NCBI GenBank assembly: GCA_902570505.1
Contig: CACFYR010000003.1
Span: 1-47,479 of the forward strand
DNA: 47,479 nt
Source: an uncultured Pelagibacteraceae bacterium
Lineage (GTDB): Bacteria > Pseudomonadota > Alphaproteobacteria > Pelagibacterales > Pelagibacteraceae
Direction of reading: 5' to 3'
Shown: positions 28,683 through 39,446 of the stretch, piece by piece
Position numbering within the stretch: position 1 is the first letter of the stretch
Layout of the letters: every line of letters begins with the position of its first letter
Notes under the pieces: model-generated
What the model saw: only the letters and a program-made list of their open reading frames with translations
What the model was told of the DNA's origin: nothing
Database searches by the model: none
Translations under genes and position numbers: made by a program

Positions 28683-30458
28683 TTGAACAAGTATAGATCA
28701 CACAATTGTGGGGAATTAAATAAAAATAATGTTCGTGAAAATGTTATATTATCCGGATGGATAAATAAAAAAAGAGATCACGGAAATTTACTTTTTATAG
28801 ATCTGAGAGATCATTACGGAATCACACAATGCGTAGTAGATAAAAATAGCAAACATTTTAATGATCTTGAAAGTGCACCGCTTGAAAGCGTTGTTAGAAT
28901 TAATGGAGAAGTAATTGAAAGATCTGAGGATACTGTAAACAAAAACTTACCTACTGGAGAAATAGAAATTAAAATCAACTCTTATGACTTATTAGGCGAT
29001 TGTAAAGAATTACCAATGCCTGTATTTTCTGATCAAACTTACTCTGAAGAAGTAAGATTAAAGTATAGATTTCTAGATTTGAGGAGAAAAAAAATTCACT
29101 CAAATATAATTTTAAGATCGAAAGTAATTTCTTATATAAGACAAAAAATGATTGAACTAGGCTTTTTGGAGTATCAGACACCCATATTGACATCTTCAAG
29201 CCCCGAAGGTGCTAGAGATTTTCTTGTTCCAAGCAGATTAAACAAAGGAAAATTTTATGCTTTACCACAAGCGCCCCAACAATTTAAGCAACTTATTATG
29301 ATTTCGGGATTTGACAAATACTTTCAAATTGCCCCTTGCTTTAGAGACGAGGACGCAAGAGCCGATAGAAGTCCTGGAGAATTTTATCAATTAGACTTGG
29401 AAATGTCATTTGTAGAACAAGAAGATGTCTTTAAAGTAATTGAAGATTTATTCAAAAGTTTATTCGATAAATTTTCAGACAAAAAAATAAAAGATAATAA
29501 ATTTCCCAAAATAAAATATGAAGAGTCTATGCTAAAATACGGCACTGACAAACCTGATCTAAGAAACCCTTTGATAATAAATGATGTTACAAACTTATTT
29601 ACTCGTGAGGATGTAAAGTTTGAAATATTCAAAAAATTTGTAAAAGAAGGGTCAATAGTTCGTTGTATTGTAACTAAACAAACTTTTGAGCAGCCAAGGA
29701 GTTTTTTTGATAATATAGATAAATGGTCAAAAGAACAAGGTTATTCTGGTTTAGCATATTTAACAATAGAAAAAAATTATAAAGCTAAAGGAGCTATAGG
29801 AAAATTTTTTTCTCAGGATTCAATTAAGGAACTTATGAAAACAACCCACGCGAATGAAGGCGATAGTATTTTCTTTTCATGTGGAAAAGTAAAACAAATA
29901 GAGGCATCACTTTCATTAGCAAGACAAAAAATAGCTGGAGATCTGAATTTAATAGATAAAGATATATTTGCTTTTTGTTGGATAGTAGATTACCCAATGT
30001 TTGAAAAGGACGAAATTACAAATAAAATTAAATTTAGTCACAATCCTTTCTCAATGCCGCAAGGTGATATAAGAAATTTAAATTATAAAGAACCATTATC
30101 AATTAAAGCATATCAATATGATATAGTATGTAATGGAATTGAATTATCTTCAGGTGCTATAAGAAATCACATACCAGAACTAATGTATAAACTATTTGAA
30201 ATCGCTGGATATTCTAAAGAACATGTGGAAAATAAATTTAGCGGAATGATAAACGCATTAAAGTATGGCGCACCACCTCACGGAGGTATAGCACCTGGTA
30301 TTGATAGAATTGTAATGCTACTTGCTAATGAAAAAAACATTAGAGAAGTTACTATGTTTCCAATGAATCAAAATGCAGAAGATCTACTTATGATGGCACC
30401 ATCGGAGGTAGACGAAAGTCAATTAAAAGAATTGAATATTTATATTAAAAAGAAGTAG
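28683..30458 (+). CDS. aspS: Aspartyl-tRNA synthetase
   Basis: Class II aaRS motifs: FLEYQTPILTSSSPEGARDFLVPSR, FRDEDARADRSPGEFYQLDLEMSF, GGIAPGIDRIVML. TTG start. Confidence 0.97.
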   Translation: MNKYRSHNCGELNKNNVRENVILSGWINKKRDHGNLLFIDLRDHYGITQCVVDKNSKHFNDLESAPLESVVRINGEVIERSEDTVNKNLPTGEIEIKINSYDLLGDCKELPMPVFSDQTYSEEVRLKYRFLDLRRKKIHSNIILRSKVISYIRQKMIELGFLEYQTPILTSSSPEGARDFLVPSRLNKGKFYALPQAPQQFKQLIMISGFDKYFQIAPCFRDEDARADRSPGEFYQLDLEMSFVEQEDVFKVIEDLFKSLFDKFSDKKIKDNKFPKIKYEESMLKYGTDKPDLRNPLIINDVTNLFTREDVKFEIFKKFVKEGSIVRCIVTKQTFEQPRSFFDNIDKWSKEQGYSGLAYLTIEKNYKAKGAIGKFFSQDSIKELMKTTHANEGDSIFFSCGKVKQIEASLSLARQKIAGDLNLIDKDIFAFCWIVDYPMFEKDEITNKIKFSHNPFSMPQGDIRNLNYKEPLSIKAYQYDIVCNGIELSSGAIRNHIPELMYKLFEIAGYSKEHVENKFSGMINALKYGAPPHGGIAPGIDRIVMLLANEKNIREVTMFPMNQNAEDLLMMAPSEVDESQLKELNIYIKKK

Positions 30459-30459
30459 T

Positions 30460-31296
30460 CTACTTTTTTCCTTTTAGGTTTATTCGAATGTCAGATAAGT
30501 CAACAAGCTTCTTTTTGTAGTTGTTTCTTACAAAACCTTTACTAGTAATATCTTTAACTATTTTAAGAATTTGCTGTTGATCTTCTGTCTCTTCATAACT
30601 ATTGTCTGATGTTTTTTCGGTATTACCAATTGATGGTGTGTGTGCTAGATCTTCTCTATTTAGATATGAAATGGCTAGCTCCCTAAAAATATAATCTAAA
30701 ATAGATGTGGCACTTAAAATTCTATCATTACCATAAACTTTACCTGATGGTTCAAATTTTGTATCAACATAGGCATTAACAAATTCATCCAAAGGCACCC
30801 CATACTGAAGACCAAGTGATATAGCAATAGCAAAATTATTCATAAGAGCCTTAACTAATTCTCCTTCTTTGCTTGTATCAATAAATATTTCACCTATTTT
30901 CCCATCTTCATACTCACCTGTATGCAAATATACTTTATGATCACCTACACTTGCTTTTTGAATGTAGCCTTTTCTCCTATCAGGCATACTAAATCTTTTA
31001 TTAATGTTTTCGGAAACTTGGCTAATAAAATTAGAATTTTTAAACTGTTTTCTTGATTGATTACTTTTACTCTCTTGATTTTCTGACCTTAAATTCTCAA
31101 CGTTTTCATTATTTTTATTTTTTGATATTTTATCCAAATTTTTCGTTTTTCTATTATCAAGTTTAACATCTAAAATTTCAAATTTTCCGTCGTCTCTTTG
31201 CTCTAGTTTATCAAGTTCCTTTTCATTTAAGTCATCCAAATAATGCTTAACTTTGAAGCTACAAGTGTAATACGTTTCTACAAGATATTTTGCCAT
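30460..31296 (-). CDS. Free-standing TSCPD / NrdJ C-terminal-like protein
   Basis: [116 protein letters not shown] matches the C-terminal region of B12-dependent RNR; no catalytic RNR domain is present. Confidence 0.82.
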   Translation of the reverse strand: MAKYLVETYYTCSFKVKHYLDDLNEKELDKLEQRDDGKFEILDVKLDNRKTKNLDKISKNKNNENVENLRSENQESKSNQSRKQFKNSNFISQVSENINKRFSMPDRRKGYIQKASVGDHKVYLHTGEYEDGKIGEIFIDTSKEGELVKALMNNFAIAISLGLQYGVPLDEFVNAYVDTKFEPSGKVYGNDRILSATSILDYIFRELAISYLNREDLAHTPSIGNTEKTSDNSYEETEDQQQILKIVKDITSKGFVRNNYKKKLVDLSDIRINLKGKK

Positions 31297-31377
31297 TTTA
31301 ATCCTATTTTATTATTTTAATTGAGTCGTAAATAAAATATCTTATATACAAAATCAAAATTTAGTCTAATTTAAATT

Positions 31378-31396
31378 TTACAATTTTAAATTGTAA
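31378..31396. repeat. 19-bp inverted repeat TTACAATTT-T-AAATTGTAA upstream of the NDUFA12 gene
   Basis: Read directly; 9-bp perfect arms, 1-nt centre, ending 15 nt before the ATG at 31412. Confidence 0.85.
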
Positions 31397-31411
31397 TAAA
31401 ATTAAAATATT

Positions 31412-31771
31412 ATGTTGACAATATTAAAACAAATTTTTACTTGGTGGAATAGCCAGACTTTTGGTACTCGAATCAGCACTTTTTTGTATGGAAAATTAAT
31501 TGGAACAGATGAGTTTGGTAATAAATATTACCAAGATAAAAATAATAAAAGATGGGTAATTTACAAGAATGAGATTGAAGCTACAAAAATTCCTCAAGAG
31601 TGGTATTCATGGATACATCACACAAATAACAAGTTAGAAAATAACAGAGAATTAAAAAAATTCGTTTGGCAAAAAAAACATTCTCCAAATTTGACTGGAA
31701 CTGATAAAGCATATAGTCCAAATAAAAATAAAAATGCTATACAAAAAAAATATAAAAGCTGGAAGGATTAA
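31412..31771 (+). CDS. NDUFA12 family NADH:ubiquinone oxidoreductase subunit
   Basis: WWNSQTFGTRISTFLYGKLIGTDEFGNKYYQDKNNKRWVIYKNEIEATKIPQEWYSWIHH is the B17.2/NDUFA12 signature. Confidence 0.93.
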   Translation: MLTILKQIFTWWNSQTFGTRISTFLYGKLIGTDEFGNKYYQDKNNKRWVIYKNEIEATKIPQEWYSWIHHTNNKLENNRELKKFVWQKKHSPNLTGTDKAYSPNKNKNAIQKKYKSWKD

Positions 31772-32141
31772 AATATATTTTATAAACTTAATAATTTTAA
31801 TTACTTTGAATTTCACAACTACAGTATTCGGATCTACTAATAATGGAAAAATTGTAGTAATTAAAATTTTGGATAAAGTTAATTCAAAGAATTCTACCCT
31901 TAGAATAAATATTGGTGAAGAGATTAAATTTAATGATCTTTTAATAAGACCCATGAAATGTAGAAACTCAGAATTTGATGATGATCCTGAAATAACTGCA
32001 TATTTACAAGTAAAAGATTTGACTTTAACTAATAAAGACAAAGTGTTTATATTTAATGATTGGACTTTTTCATCAAGTCCATCTTTAAAGCCTTTTGATC
32101 ATCCAATATACGACATTTGGCTGACTAAATGCATTGATTAA
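31734..32141 (+). CDS. DUF2155 domain-containing protein
   Basis: IFNDWTFSSSPSLKPFDHPIYDIWLTKC, directly downstream of NDUFA12 as in many alphaproteobacteria. Confidence 0.88.
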   Translation: MLYKKNIKAGRIKIYFINLIILITLNFTTTVFGSTNNGKIVVIKILDKVNSKNSTLRINIGEEIKFNDLLIRPMKCRNSEFDDDPEITAYLQVKDLTLTNKDKVFIFNDWTFSSSPSLKPFDHPIYDIWLTKCID

Positions 32142-33475
32142 AGAATTTTTTCGTTATCTAGCCAATTCACATTAAAGTCTGAGTTAATAAATTTTTTATG
32201 TTTAAGTAACTTTTTATGTAAATCAATTGTAGTTGTAATACCCTCAATTACAAACTCATCAAGAGATCTTTTAGTTCTCTGAATTGCTTCATATCTATCT
32301 CTTCCATGACAAATTAGTTTACAAATCATACTGTCATAGTATGGGGTAATTTTATATCCTTGATAAATAAAACTATCTACTCTAGTCCTAAATCCAGATG
32401 GCTGATGACACATTTTAATTCTTCCCGGAGATGGTTGAAAGTTCTTGCTAGCGTCCTCTGCATTTATTCTACATTCAATAGCATGACCTCTAGGTTTAAT
32501 ATCTTCCTGTTCTAATGAGGTATCACCATAAAATGCAATTCTTATTTGTTCTTTAATAATATCTATACCAGTTACAACTTCGGTAACTGGGTGTTCAACT
32601 TGTACTCTCGTGTTCATTTCCAAGAAATAATATTTTCCATCTTCATAAATAAATTCAACAGTTCCAGCTCCCTCGTAACCAATCTTTTCTACCATTTTCA
32701 CGGTTCTATCTAGCAAATCCTTTCTAACCTTATCACTCAAAACTGGACTAGGAGTTTCCTCTATTAATTTTTGATGTCGTCTTTGAACAGAGCAATCTCT
32801 CTCATATAAATGTACTGTTCTATTTTTTCCTGATAAAATCTGGACCTCTATGTGTCTAGGATTTTGAAAAAATTTTTCAATATACACTTCATCATTTGCA
32901 AAATATTTTTTAGCCTCTATTTTTGCTGTTTTAAAACTGATTTCAAAATCTTTTTCATCTTTAACTATTTTCATCCCTTTACCACCACCTCCGCCTGCAG
33001 CTTTGATTAAAACAGGGAAACCTATTTTGTTGCACAGCTTTTTCGCTTCATCAATATCAGTTATTCCACCATCTGAGCCCTCAATGATTGGTAAACCATA
33101 ATCTTTTGCAATTTTTTTTGCCTGAATTTTATTACCCATCATTTTTATGAGTTTTGAAGATGGTCCAATAAATTTTATATTATAATCCTCTAGGATTTTT
33201 GCGAATTCAAAATTTTCTGATAAGAACCCATATCCAGGATGAACAGCATCAGCATTTGTAAGTTCTATGGCTGACAGAATAGCTGGAATATTTAAATAAC
33301 TTTTAACTGGATTATGTGAACCAATACACACACTTTCATCAGCAAGTTTTACATGCATGCTGTCTTTGTCGACATCTGAGTGCACAGCTACAGTATCAAT
33401 ACCCCATTCTTTACATGCCCTAATTACCCGTACGGCAATTTCTCCTCTATTTGCTATAAGAATTTTTTTAAACAT
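32138..33475 (-). CDS. accC: Acetyl-CoA carboxylase biotin carboxylase subunit
   Basis: MFKKILIANRGEIAVRVIRACKE; KAAGGGGGKGMKIV; FLEMNTRVQVEHPVTE. Confidence 0.98.
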   Translation of the reverse strand: MFKKILIANRGEIAVRVIRACKEWGIDTVAVHSDVDKDSMHVKLADESVCIGSHNPVKSYLNIPAILSAIELTNADAVHPGYGFLSENFEFAKILEDYNIKFIGPSSKLIKMMGNKIQAKKIAKDYGLPIIEGSDGGITDIDEAKKLCNKIGFPVLIKAAGGGGGKGMKIVKDEKDFEISFKTAKIEAKKYFANDEVYIEKFFQNPRHIEVQILSGKNRTVHLYERDCSVQRRHQKLIEETPSPVLSDKVRKDLLDRTVKMVEKIGYEGAGTVEFIYEDGKYYFLEMNTRVQVEHPVTEVVTGIDIIKEQIRIAFYGDTSLEQEDIKPRGHAIECRINAEDASKNFQPSPGRIKMCHQPSGFRTRVDSFIYQGYKITPYYDSMICKLICHGRDRYEAIQRTKRSLDEFVIEGITTTIDLHKKLLKHKKFINSDFNVNWLDNEKIL

Positions 33476-33834
33476 TACTCTAAAATAACCAAGTTTTGTC
33501 CGAATTCTACAGGCTCTCCATCACCTACACAAATTTTTTTCACTGTACCGTTTTTAGATGATGGAACATGGTTCATAGTTTTCATTGCCTCCACAATCAT
33601 CAAAGTATCTCCTTTTTTTATTTTTTTTCCAACTTCAACAAATTTTTTTCCACCTGGTTCAGGAGCTAAATACGCAGTTCCAACTAAAGGACTTTTAATT
33701 GCAAACCCTTCATCAATATCATCTGTTGTTTCATCGTTACTATTTAATTCTAGAGAATTAGACTCTTTTAATGAGTCTTTTAATTCCTCTAAAACTTTAA
33801 GTAACTTTGTTAATATTTTTTTATCAACTTCCAT
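33475..33834 (-). CDS. accB: Acetyl-CoA carboxylase biotin carboxyl carrier protein
   Basis: C-terminal biotinyl domain with VEAMKTMNHVPSSKNG; adjacent accC. Confidence 0.95.
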   Translation of the reverse strand: MEVDKKILTKLLKVLEELKDSLKESNSLELNSNDETTDDIDEGFAIKSPLVGTAYLAPEPGGKKFVEVGKKIKKGDTLMIVEAMKTMNHVPSSKNGTVKKICVGDGEPVEFGQNLVILE

Positions 33835-34273
33835 TTGAAATTATTAATTTATTTATAGCATGTATGGCTAAATTATAACACTCTGGACCAATTCCGAAAA
33901 TACCTCCAGTCGCAACATCACTTATTAAAGATTTTTGCCTAAATTCTTCGCGTTTGTAAATATTACTTATATGCACTTCAATTACAGGATTTTTAAATAT
34001 ATTTAACGCATCTCTTATAGATACCGAGGTATGTGTGAACCCTGCAGCATTTATAATTAATCCACTAAAATCATTTCTAGCAGATTGAATAAAATTCACA
34101 ATTTCTCCCTCTATGTTGGACTGTTTAAACTCTATATGTAAATTTAGCTTTGTTGCTGTTTCAACACATTTTTCATTTATTTCTTTAAGTGTAATTTTGC
34201 CATATTGTGATTGTTCTCTTTCACCTAATAGATTAAGATTTGGTCCGTTTATAATTAAAATTTTTTTACTCAC
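33824..34273 (-). CDS. aroQ: Type II 3-dehydroquinate dehydratase
   Basis: ILIINGPNLNLLGEREQSQYG; INAAGFTHTSVSIRDAL; VEVHISNIYKREEFR-like. GTG start. Confidence 0.97.
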   Translation of the reverse strand: MSKKILIINGPNLNLLGEREQSQYGKITLKEINEKCVETATKLNLHIEFKQSNIEGEIVNFIQSARNDFSGLIINAAGFTHTSVSIRDALNIFKNPVIEVHISNIYKREEFRQKSLISDVATGGIFGIGPECYNLAIHAINKLIISNGS

Positions 34274-34289
34274 AAAAGCTTTATATTAT

Positions 34290-34508
34290 ATGGCAAAAAA
34301 AATTAAAATAAAAATAAAAGTTAATGGCAAAAAAGTTCAATTAATTAAAAAAACATCGATTAGGTCATTATTGAATAAACTGAAAATTCCAATAAAAATG
34401 GTTGCGATTGAACTAAATAAAAAAATATTAGATAAATCAAAAATAGGCAAAATATATGTTCAAGAAAATGATAAAATTGAAATCGTGCATTTTATAGGTG
34501 GTGGTTGA
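34290..34508 (+). CDS. thiS: Sulfur carrier protein ThiS
   Basis: Small ubiquitin-like protein from ATG 34290 (MAKKIKIKIKVNGKK...), ending in ...DKIEIVHFIGGG with the terminal GG; followed by thiG. Confidence 0.88.
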   Translation: MAKKIKIKIKVNGKKVQLIKKTSIRSLLNKLKIPIKMVAIELNKKILDKSKIGKIYVQENDKIEIVHFIGGG

Positions 34509-34511
34509 AAA

Positions 34512-35279
34512 GTGGATAATTTAATTATTGAAAAAAAAAAATATAAATCAAGATTAATTGTTGGGACAGGTAAATACAAAAATTTTGAGGAATGCGCCAA
34601 AGCAGTGAAGATTTCTGGAGCCGATATAGTCACGGTAGCTGTAAGAAGAGTTAATATTGTTGATAAATCTAAACCATTGTTAATGGATTATCTTAATCCT
34701 AAAAAAATTAATTATTTACCAAATACAGCTGGTTGTTTTACTTCCGAGGAAGCTTTAAGGACTTTACGACTCGCAAGAGAAATTGGTGGTTGGAAATTAG
34801 TTAAATTGGAGGTTTTAGGAGATAAAAAATCGCTTTTACCAGATATGATAGAAACAATTAAATCTACTGAGGTACTTGTGAAGGAGGGTTTTAAAGTTAT
34901 GGTATATTGCAATGATGATCCATTAATGGCAAAGAGATTAGAAAATTCTGGAGCTTCAGCCATTATGCCATTAGCCTCTCCCATTGGATCGGGCCTTGGC
35001 ATTGTAAATAATGTTAATATAAAAATAATCCGAAAAAATACAAAAATACCATTAATCATTGATGCCGGTATTGGGGATGCTGTAGATGCAGCAGAGGCTA
35101 TGCAGCTTGGTTGCGATGGGGTATTAGTTAACACAGCAATTGCAAATGCAAAAAAACCACTTTTAATGGCTGAGGCTATGAAATTAGCTGTGATTGCTGG
35201 TAGAAAGTCTTATTTGTCAGGCAGGATAAGCAAAACAATAATGGGAAAACCTTCAAGTCCTAAAAAAGGTACTATTTAG
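34512..35279 (+). CDS. thiG: Thiazole synthase ThiG
   Basis: [83 protein letters not shown] start. Confidence 0.97.
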   Translation: MDNLIIEKKKYKSRLIVGTGKYKNFEECAKAVKISGADIVTVAVRRVNIVDKSKPLLMDYLNPKKINYLPNTAGCFTSEEALRTLRLAREIGGWKLVKLEVLGDKKSLLPDMIETIKSTEVLVKEGFKVMVYCNDDPLMAKRLENSGASAIMPLASPIGSGLGIVNNVNIKIIRKNTKIPLIIDAGIGDAVDAAEAMQLGCDGVLVNTAIANAKKPLLMAEAMKLAVIAGRKSYLSGRISKTIMGKPSSPKKGTI

Positions 35280-37026
35280 CTTTTGTTTTATAAAACTTCT
35301 TTTTATAAAATTTTTTTTTTTTAAATTTTATTATTTTATTTTCCATAATTTTTTCAGTGTTATTTATTTTTTTATTGGTACTTATATTTTCAATTTTATC
35401 GAGAAGCTTATTCGTTTTAGATTTAAACTCTATTATGTATTCAGTTATATCTAATTCATTATTTGTTTCTAAGACCAACTCAATTTTATTTTTTTTCTTA
35501 AAATAACTCAAATTATCTAAAAAATTTTCATTTAATATATTTAAAATGTTATTGTTTATAAAAAGAGTTATTTTTTTTGCTTTATTTTCTAAAGATTTAA
35601 GTTCCAATAATTTTAGAATTTTAAGAGCAAAAGATTCTTTAGTGAGTTTTGTAGCCCATTTTACACTACTTTCTCTAAGTCTTTGCCTCGACATTTCAAG
35701 TAAACCAAAATTACTTATTCTTCCGATTTGAATACGAGCTCTATCTTTTCTACATTTTTCTTTTAGTCTTCTTTCTACTAATTTTTTATTATTAAAGCTT
35801 ATCATATCAATAAAATCTATTATTATTAATCCAGAGAGATCCCTTATTTTAATTTGTCTTGATATTTCGTCAGCTGCTTCAATATTAGTATCTAATGCTG
35901 TACTTTCCACATTTTTCTGTTTAATAGACTTTCCAGAATTCACATCTATAGAGACCAAAGCTTCGGTTGGATTGATTACAATATATCCTCCTGATGATAA
36001 TTTGACTTCAGTTTTAAAAATTTCATAAAGCTTATTCTCTATCTTCTCTTTAAAAAAAAGTGGGGTTTTATCTCTATATTTTTTTACTTTTTTTAAATAT
36101 TTAGGTAGCATTTGTTTCACATAATTCTTGGTTTTTTGATAACCGTCATTACCTTCAACAATAATATTTTGAGTATTATCATCAAACATGTCACGCAAAC
36201 TTCTTTTTATAACATCACTTTCTCGGTGTATTAAGGAAGGTGCAATAGAATTTAATGCATTTTCTTTAATTTTTTCCCATGATACAATAAGACTTTTTAA
36301 GTCATCATTAATTTCATTTTTAGTTTTATTTGACCCAGCAGTTCTAACAATTATACCCATTTCCTTTGGTATAGTTATTTCATTTAAAATTGTTCTAATT
36401 TTTTTTCTATCGGCTGGATTAAAGATTTTTCTTGAAATACCTCCACCTTTAGGAGTATTTGGCATTAAAACAATATATTTACCAGCAATTGAAATAAACG
36501 TACTTAACGCAGCACCTTTTAATCCCCTTTCATCTTTAAGTACCTGCACAAGTATGACCTGATTCGGTTTTATAACTTCCTGAATTTTATACCTTTTACT
36601 TGGAAATCTTTTCTCTCTTATTTTATGATTTGAACTTTCTTCATTTTGAATTTCATTTTCTTCTTCTCCTTTAATTTCATGATTTTCTAAAGGTGGATTG
36701 TTTTCACTGATTTCACTCTCTTTAATTAATCTTTCTCTATTTTCTTCCTCCTCTTTCTTGATTTTAATTAAGTCGTCTTTGGGCAATTGATAGTAATCAC
36801 TTTGAATATCATTAAAAGACAGGAAACCATGTCTCTCTCTCCCAAAGTCTACAAAAGCAGCTTGTAAAGAAGGCTCTATTCTACTTACTTTACCTAAATA
36901 AATATTATTCTTTATTAAAGTATTATTTACACTTTCATATTCATAATCTTCAATATTTCCGTCTGACTTAAGAACAACACGAGTTTCATTTGGATGCGAG
37001 GCATCAATATATAAATTTTTTGGCAT
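35272..37026 (-). CDS. rne: Ribonuclease E/G family protein
   Basis: S1 domain [27 protein letters not shown]; catalytic [10 protein letters not shown] and [24 protein letters not shown]. Confidence 0.93.
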   Translation of the reverse strand: MPKNLYIDASHPNETRVVLKSDGNIEDYEYESVNNTLIKNNIYLGKVSRIEPSLQAAFVDFGRERHGFLSFNDIQSDYYQLPKDDLIKIKKEEEENRERLIKESEISENNPPLENHEIKGEEENEIQNEESSNHKIREKRFPSKRYKIQEVIKPNQVILVQVLKDERGLKGAALSTFISIAGKYIVLMPNTPKGGGISRKIFNPADRKKIRTILNEITIPKEMGIIVRTAGSNKTKNEINDDLKSLIVSWEKIKENALNSIAPSLIHRESDVIKRSLRDMFDDNTQNIIVEGNDGYQKTKNYVKQMLPKYLKKVKKYRDKTPLFFKEKIENKLYEIFKTEVKLSSGGYIVINPTEALVSIDVNSGKSIKQKNVESTALDTNIEAADEISRQIKIRDLSGLIIIDFIDMISFNNKKLVERRLKEKCRKDRARIQIGRISNFGLLEMSRQRLRESSVKWATKLTKESFALKILKLLELKSLENKAKKITLFINNNILNILNENFLDNLSYFKKKNKIELVLETNNELDITEYIIEFKSKTNKLLDKIENISTNKKINNTEKIMENKIIKFKKKKFYKKKFYKTKAK

Positions 37027-37103
37027 AAATTTTGATTTTTTAATTTCATTTTAATTATCTTATGCCTTAACATTAACAAATTCATGAACTAATTAAAATA
37101 AAA

Positions 37104-39446
37104 ATGAACAAAGTTATTAAAAATTTAGTATTTTATGTATTTTTTTTGATTATTTTGTCTGTAATTTCAATAGTTATTGTATTATGGACTTATTCTAACG
37201 AATTACCAGATTACAAATTTCTCAAAAACTATAAACCACCAGTCTCAAGCAAGTTATACTCTGGAGAAGGTGAGTTAGTAATAGATTTTGCTACAGAAAA
37301 AAGAATTTTTATTCCTTATAATTCTATTCCAAAAATTGTGATCAATTCATTTTTGTCAGCCGAAGACAAAAATTTTTTTGATCACCCTGGAGTGGACGCC
37401 AAAGGTGTATTAAGAGCAGTATATAATAATATTTATAATATTTTAGGTTCAAAAAGATTAGAGGGAGCATCAACAATAACACAACAAGTTGCAAAAAATT
37501 TTTTACTTACGAATGAAGTAAGTTTAGATAGAAAGCTTAAAGAGGCAATACTTGCATTTAGAATTGAAAGAGCATTTTCTAAAGAAAGAATCCTAGAATT
37601 GTATCTAAATCAGATATATCTAGGCGAAGGAAGTTATGGAATAGCTTCAGCAAGTTTAAAATATTTTGATAAGCCAATAAGCAACTTGTCCTATAGCGAA
37701 GCTGCCTTGCTTGCTGCTCTCCCCAAAGCTCCAAGTAAATATAATCCCTATAAAAATCTAGAATTAGCAAAATTTAGAAGAAATTTAGTTTTAAAAAACT
37801 TATATGATAACGATTACATAAATGAAGATAATTATAAAAATTTAGTCAAATCTGAAATAAAACTAAGCAAAAGAGAAAGAATTTTTTTAGAAGACTCAAG
37901 ATATTTTGTGGAGGATGTGAGAAAAAAAATTGTTGAACGTTATGGTTTTAATAAAGTTTACAAGCAAGGTTTTAATATAAAAACACCTTTAAATTTAAAT
38001 CTTCAAAAAATTGCAACGAATGCTTTACGAGATGGACTTTTGGAATACGACAAGCGAAAAGGTTGGCGAGGACCACTATTTAATTCGAATGAAACGAAAG
38101 AAAATTGGAGAAGCGTTTTAAAAAAATATAAGTTAGAAAATTCTTTAGACTGGCAAATTGCAATAGTTAAAAAGATTGAAAAATTTTCAGCAAATATAGT
38201 GACAGAAAATAATAAGCCTGGAATAATCAGATATGAAAATATAAATTGGATAAAAAAAGATTTTGACAAAATTTTAAAAGTTAATGATGTTATCTATGTA
38301 AAAAAAATAAATAAAAATACATATAGCTTACAACAACTACCCGATGTAAATGGCGGCATCGTTGTCATGGACCCTTTTACTGGAAGAGTTTTTGCAATTT
38401 CAGGGGGTTTTAGTTTTCTTAAAAGTGAATTCAATAGAGCAACACAAGCCTCAAGACAACCTGGATCTGCACTTAAGCCTTTTATCTATGCATTGGCTTT
38501 AGAAAGTCAATTTAAGCCGAACACATTAATTTTAGATGCCCCAATAGTACTTGAGCAAGGAGAGGACCTAAAAATGTGGAAGCCAGAAAATTATGGAAAA
38601 AAATTTTATGGTTTATCTACATTAAGAACAGGGATTGAAAAATCAAGAAACTTAATGACAGTGAGAATTTCACAAAAACTAGGTCTAGATGCAATTACTG
38701 ATTTTACAAAAAAATTAAATATTTATAAAGATCCGAAAAAATTAATGTCAATATCCTTAGGTTCGGAGGAAACAACGCTATTGAAACTCACAACCGCTTA
38801 TAGCTCTTTTATAAATGGTGGAAAATTAATTAATCCAATATTAATTGATAGAATTCAAGATAGTGAAGGAAAAACAATTTTTAATTCAGAAACAAGATAT
38901 TGTAAAAATTGTGATGATATTTCTTATTTAAGCAAAAAAATACCTACAATTGAAAATAATTTTTTCCAAGTAATGAGACCAGAAACAGCATACCAAATTA
39001 CATCCATGCTTGAAGGAGTTATACAAAGAGGAACAGGAAAAGGATTAAAAAATTTGAATTTAGATTTAGCAGGAAAAACAGGTACAACCAATGAAAACAC
39101 TGATACTTGGTTTATTGGTTATACATCGAATTTAGTAATCGGTGTATATGTTGGTTATGATGAACCAAAAAGTCTTGGAAAGTACGAGACTGGAGCTAAA
39201 ACCGCAATGCCCATTTTTAAAAATTTTGTAAAAAAAGCTATCAACAAAAAAGATGCTAGACCTTTTAAGGTATCTGATGGTGTAAAAATGGTTTTAATAG
39301 ATACAAAAACAGGCAAAAAGGTTAATTACGGGTCAAAAGATACTTTAATAGAAGTTTTTAAAATTAATCAAGATAAAAAGTCTTTTGAGATTGATCAGAA
39401 TTTAAACTATAAACTATCAAACAAAAATATATTTAATTTTTACTAA
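37104..39446 (+). CDS. mrcA: Penicillin-binding protein 1A (transglycosylase/transpeptidase)
   Basis: GT51 motifs SAEDKNFFDHPGVDAKGV and GASTITQQVAKNF; transpeptidase SRQPGSALKPF (SxxK), KSRN, DLAGKTGTTNENTDTWF (KTG). Confidence 0.96.
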   Translation: MNKVIKNLVFYVFFLIILSVISIVIVLWTYSNELPDYKFLKNYKPPVSSKLYSGEGELVIDFATEKRIFIPYNSIPKIVINSFLSAEDKNFFDHPGVDAKGVLRAVYNNIYNILGSKRLEGASTITQQVAKNFLLTNEVSLDRKLKEAILAFRIERAFSKERILELYLNQIYLGEGSYGIASASLKYFDKPISNLSYSEAALLAALPKAPSKYNPYKNLELAKFRRNLVLKNLYDNDYINEDNYKNLVKSEIKLSKRERIFLEDSRYFVEDVRKKIVERYGFNKVYKQGFNIKTPLNLNLQKIATNALRDGLLEYDKRKGWRGPLFNSNETKENWRSVLKKYKLENSLDWQIAIVKKIEKFSANIVTENNKPGIIRYENINWIKKDFDKILKVNDVIYVKKINKNTYSLQQLPDVNGGIVVMDPFTGRVFAISGGFSFLKSEFNRATQASRQPGSALKPFIYALALESQFKPNTLILDAPIVLEQGEDLKMWKPENYGKKFYGLSTLRTGIEKSRNLMTVRISQKLGLDAITDFTKKLNIYKDPKKLMSISLGSEETTLLKLTTAYSSFINGGKLINPILIDRIQDSEGKTIFNSETRYCKNCDDISYLSKKIPTIENNFFQVMRPETAYQITSMLEGVIQRGTGKGLKNLNLDLAGKTGTTNENTDTWFIGYTSNLVIGVYVGYDEPKSLGKYETGAKTAMPIFKNFVKKAINKKDARPFKVSDGVKMVLIDTKTGKKVNYGSKDTLIEVFKINQDKKSFEIDQNLNYKLSNKNIFNFY

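Noticed and set aside
33380-33838. 152-aa plus-strand ORF across accB/accC
   Set aside because: Antisense to conserved accB and accC; no domain match recognised.
34113-34289. N-terminal extension of the thiS ORF in the track
   Set aside because: The upstream 59 codons are antisense to aroQ; ThiS proteins are short and the ATG at 34290 gives a normal-length protein.
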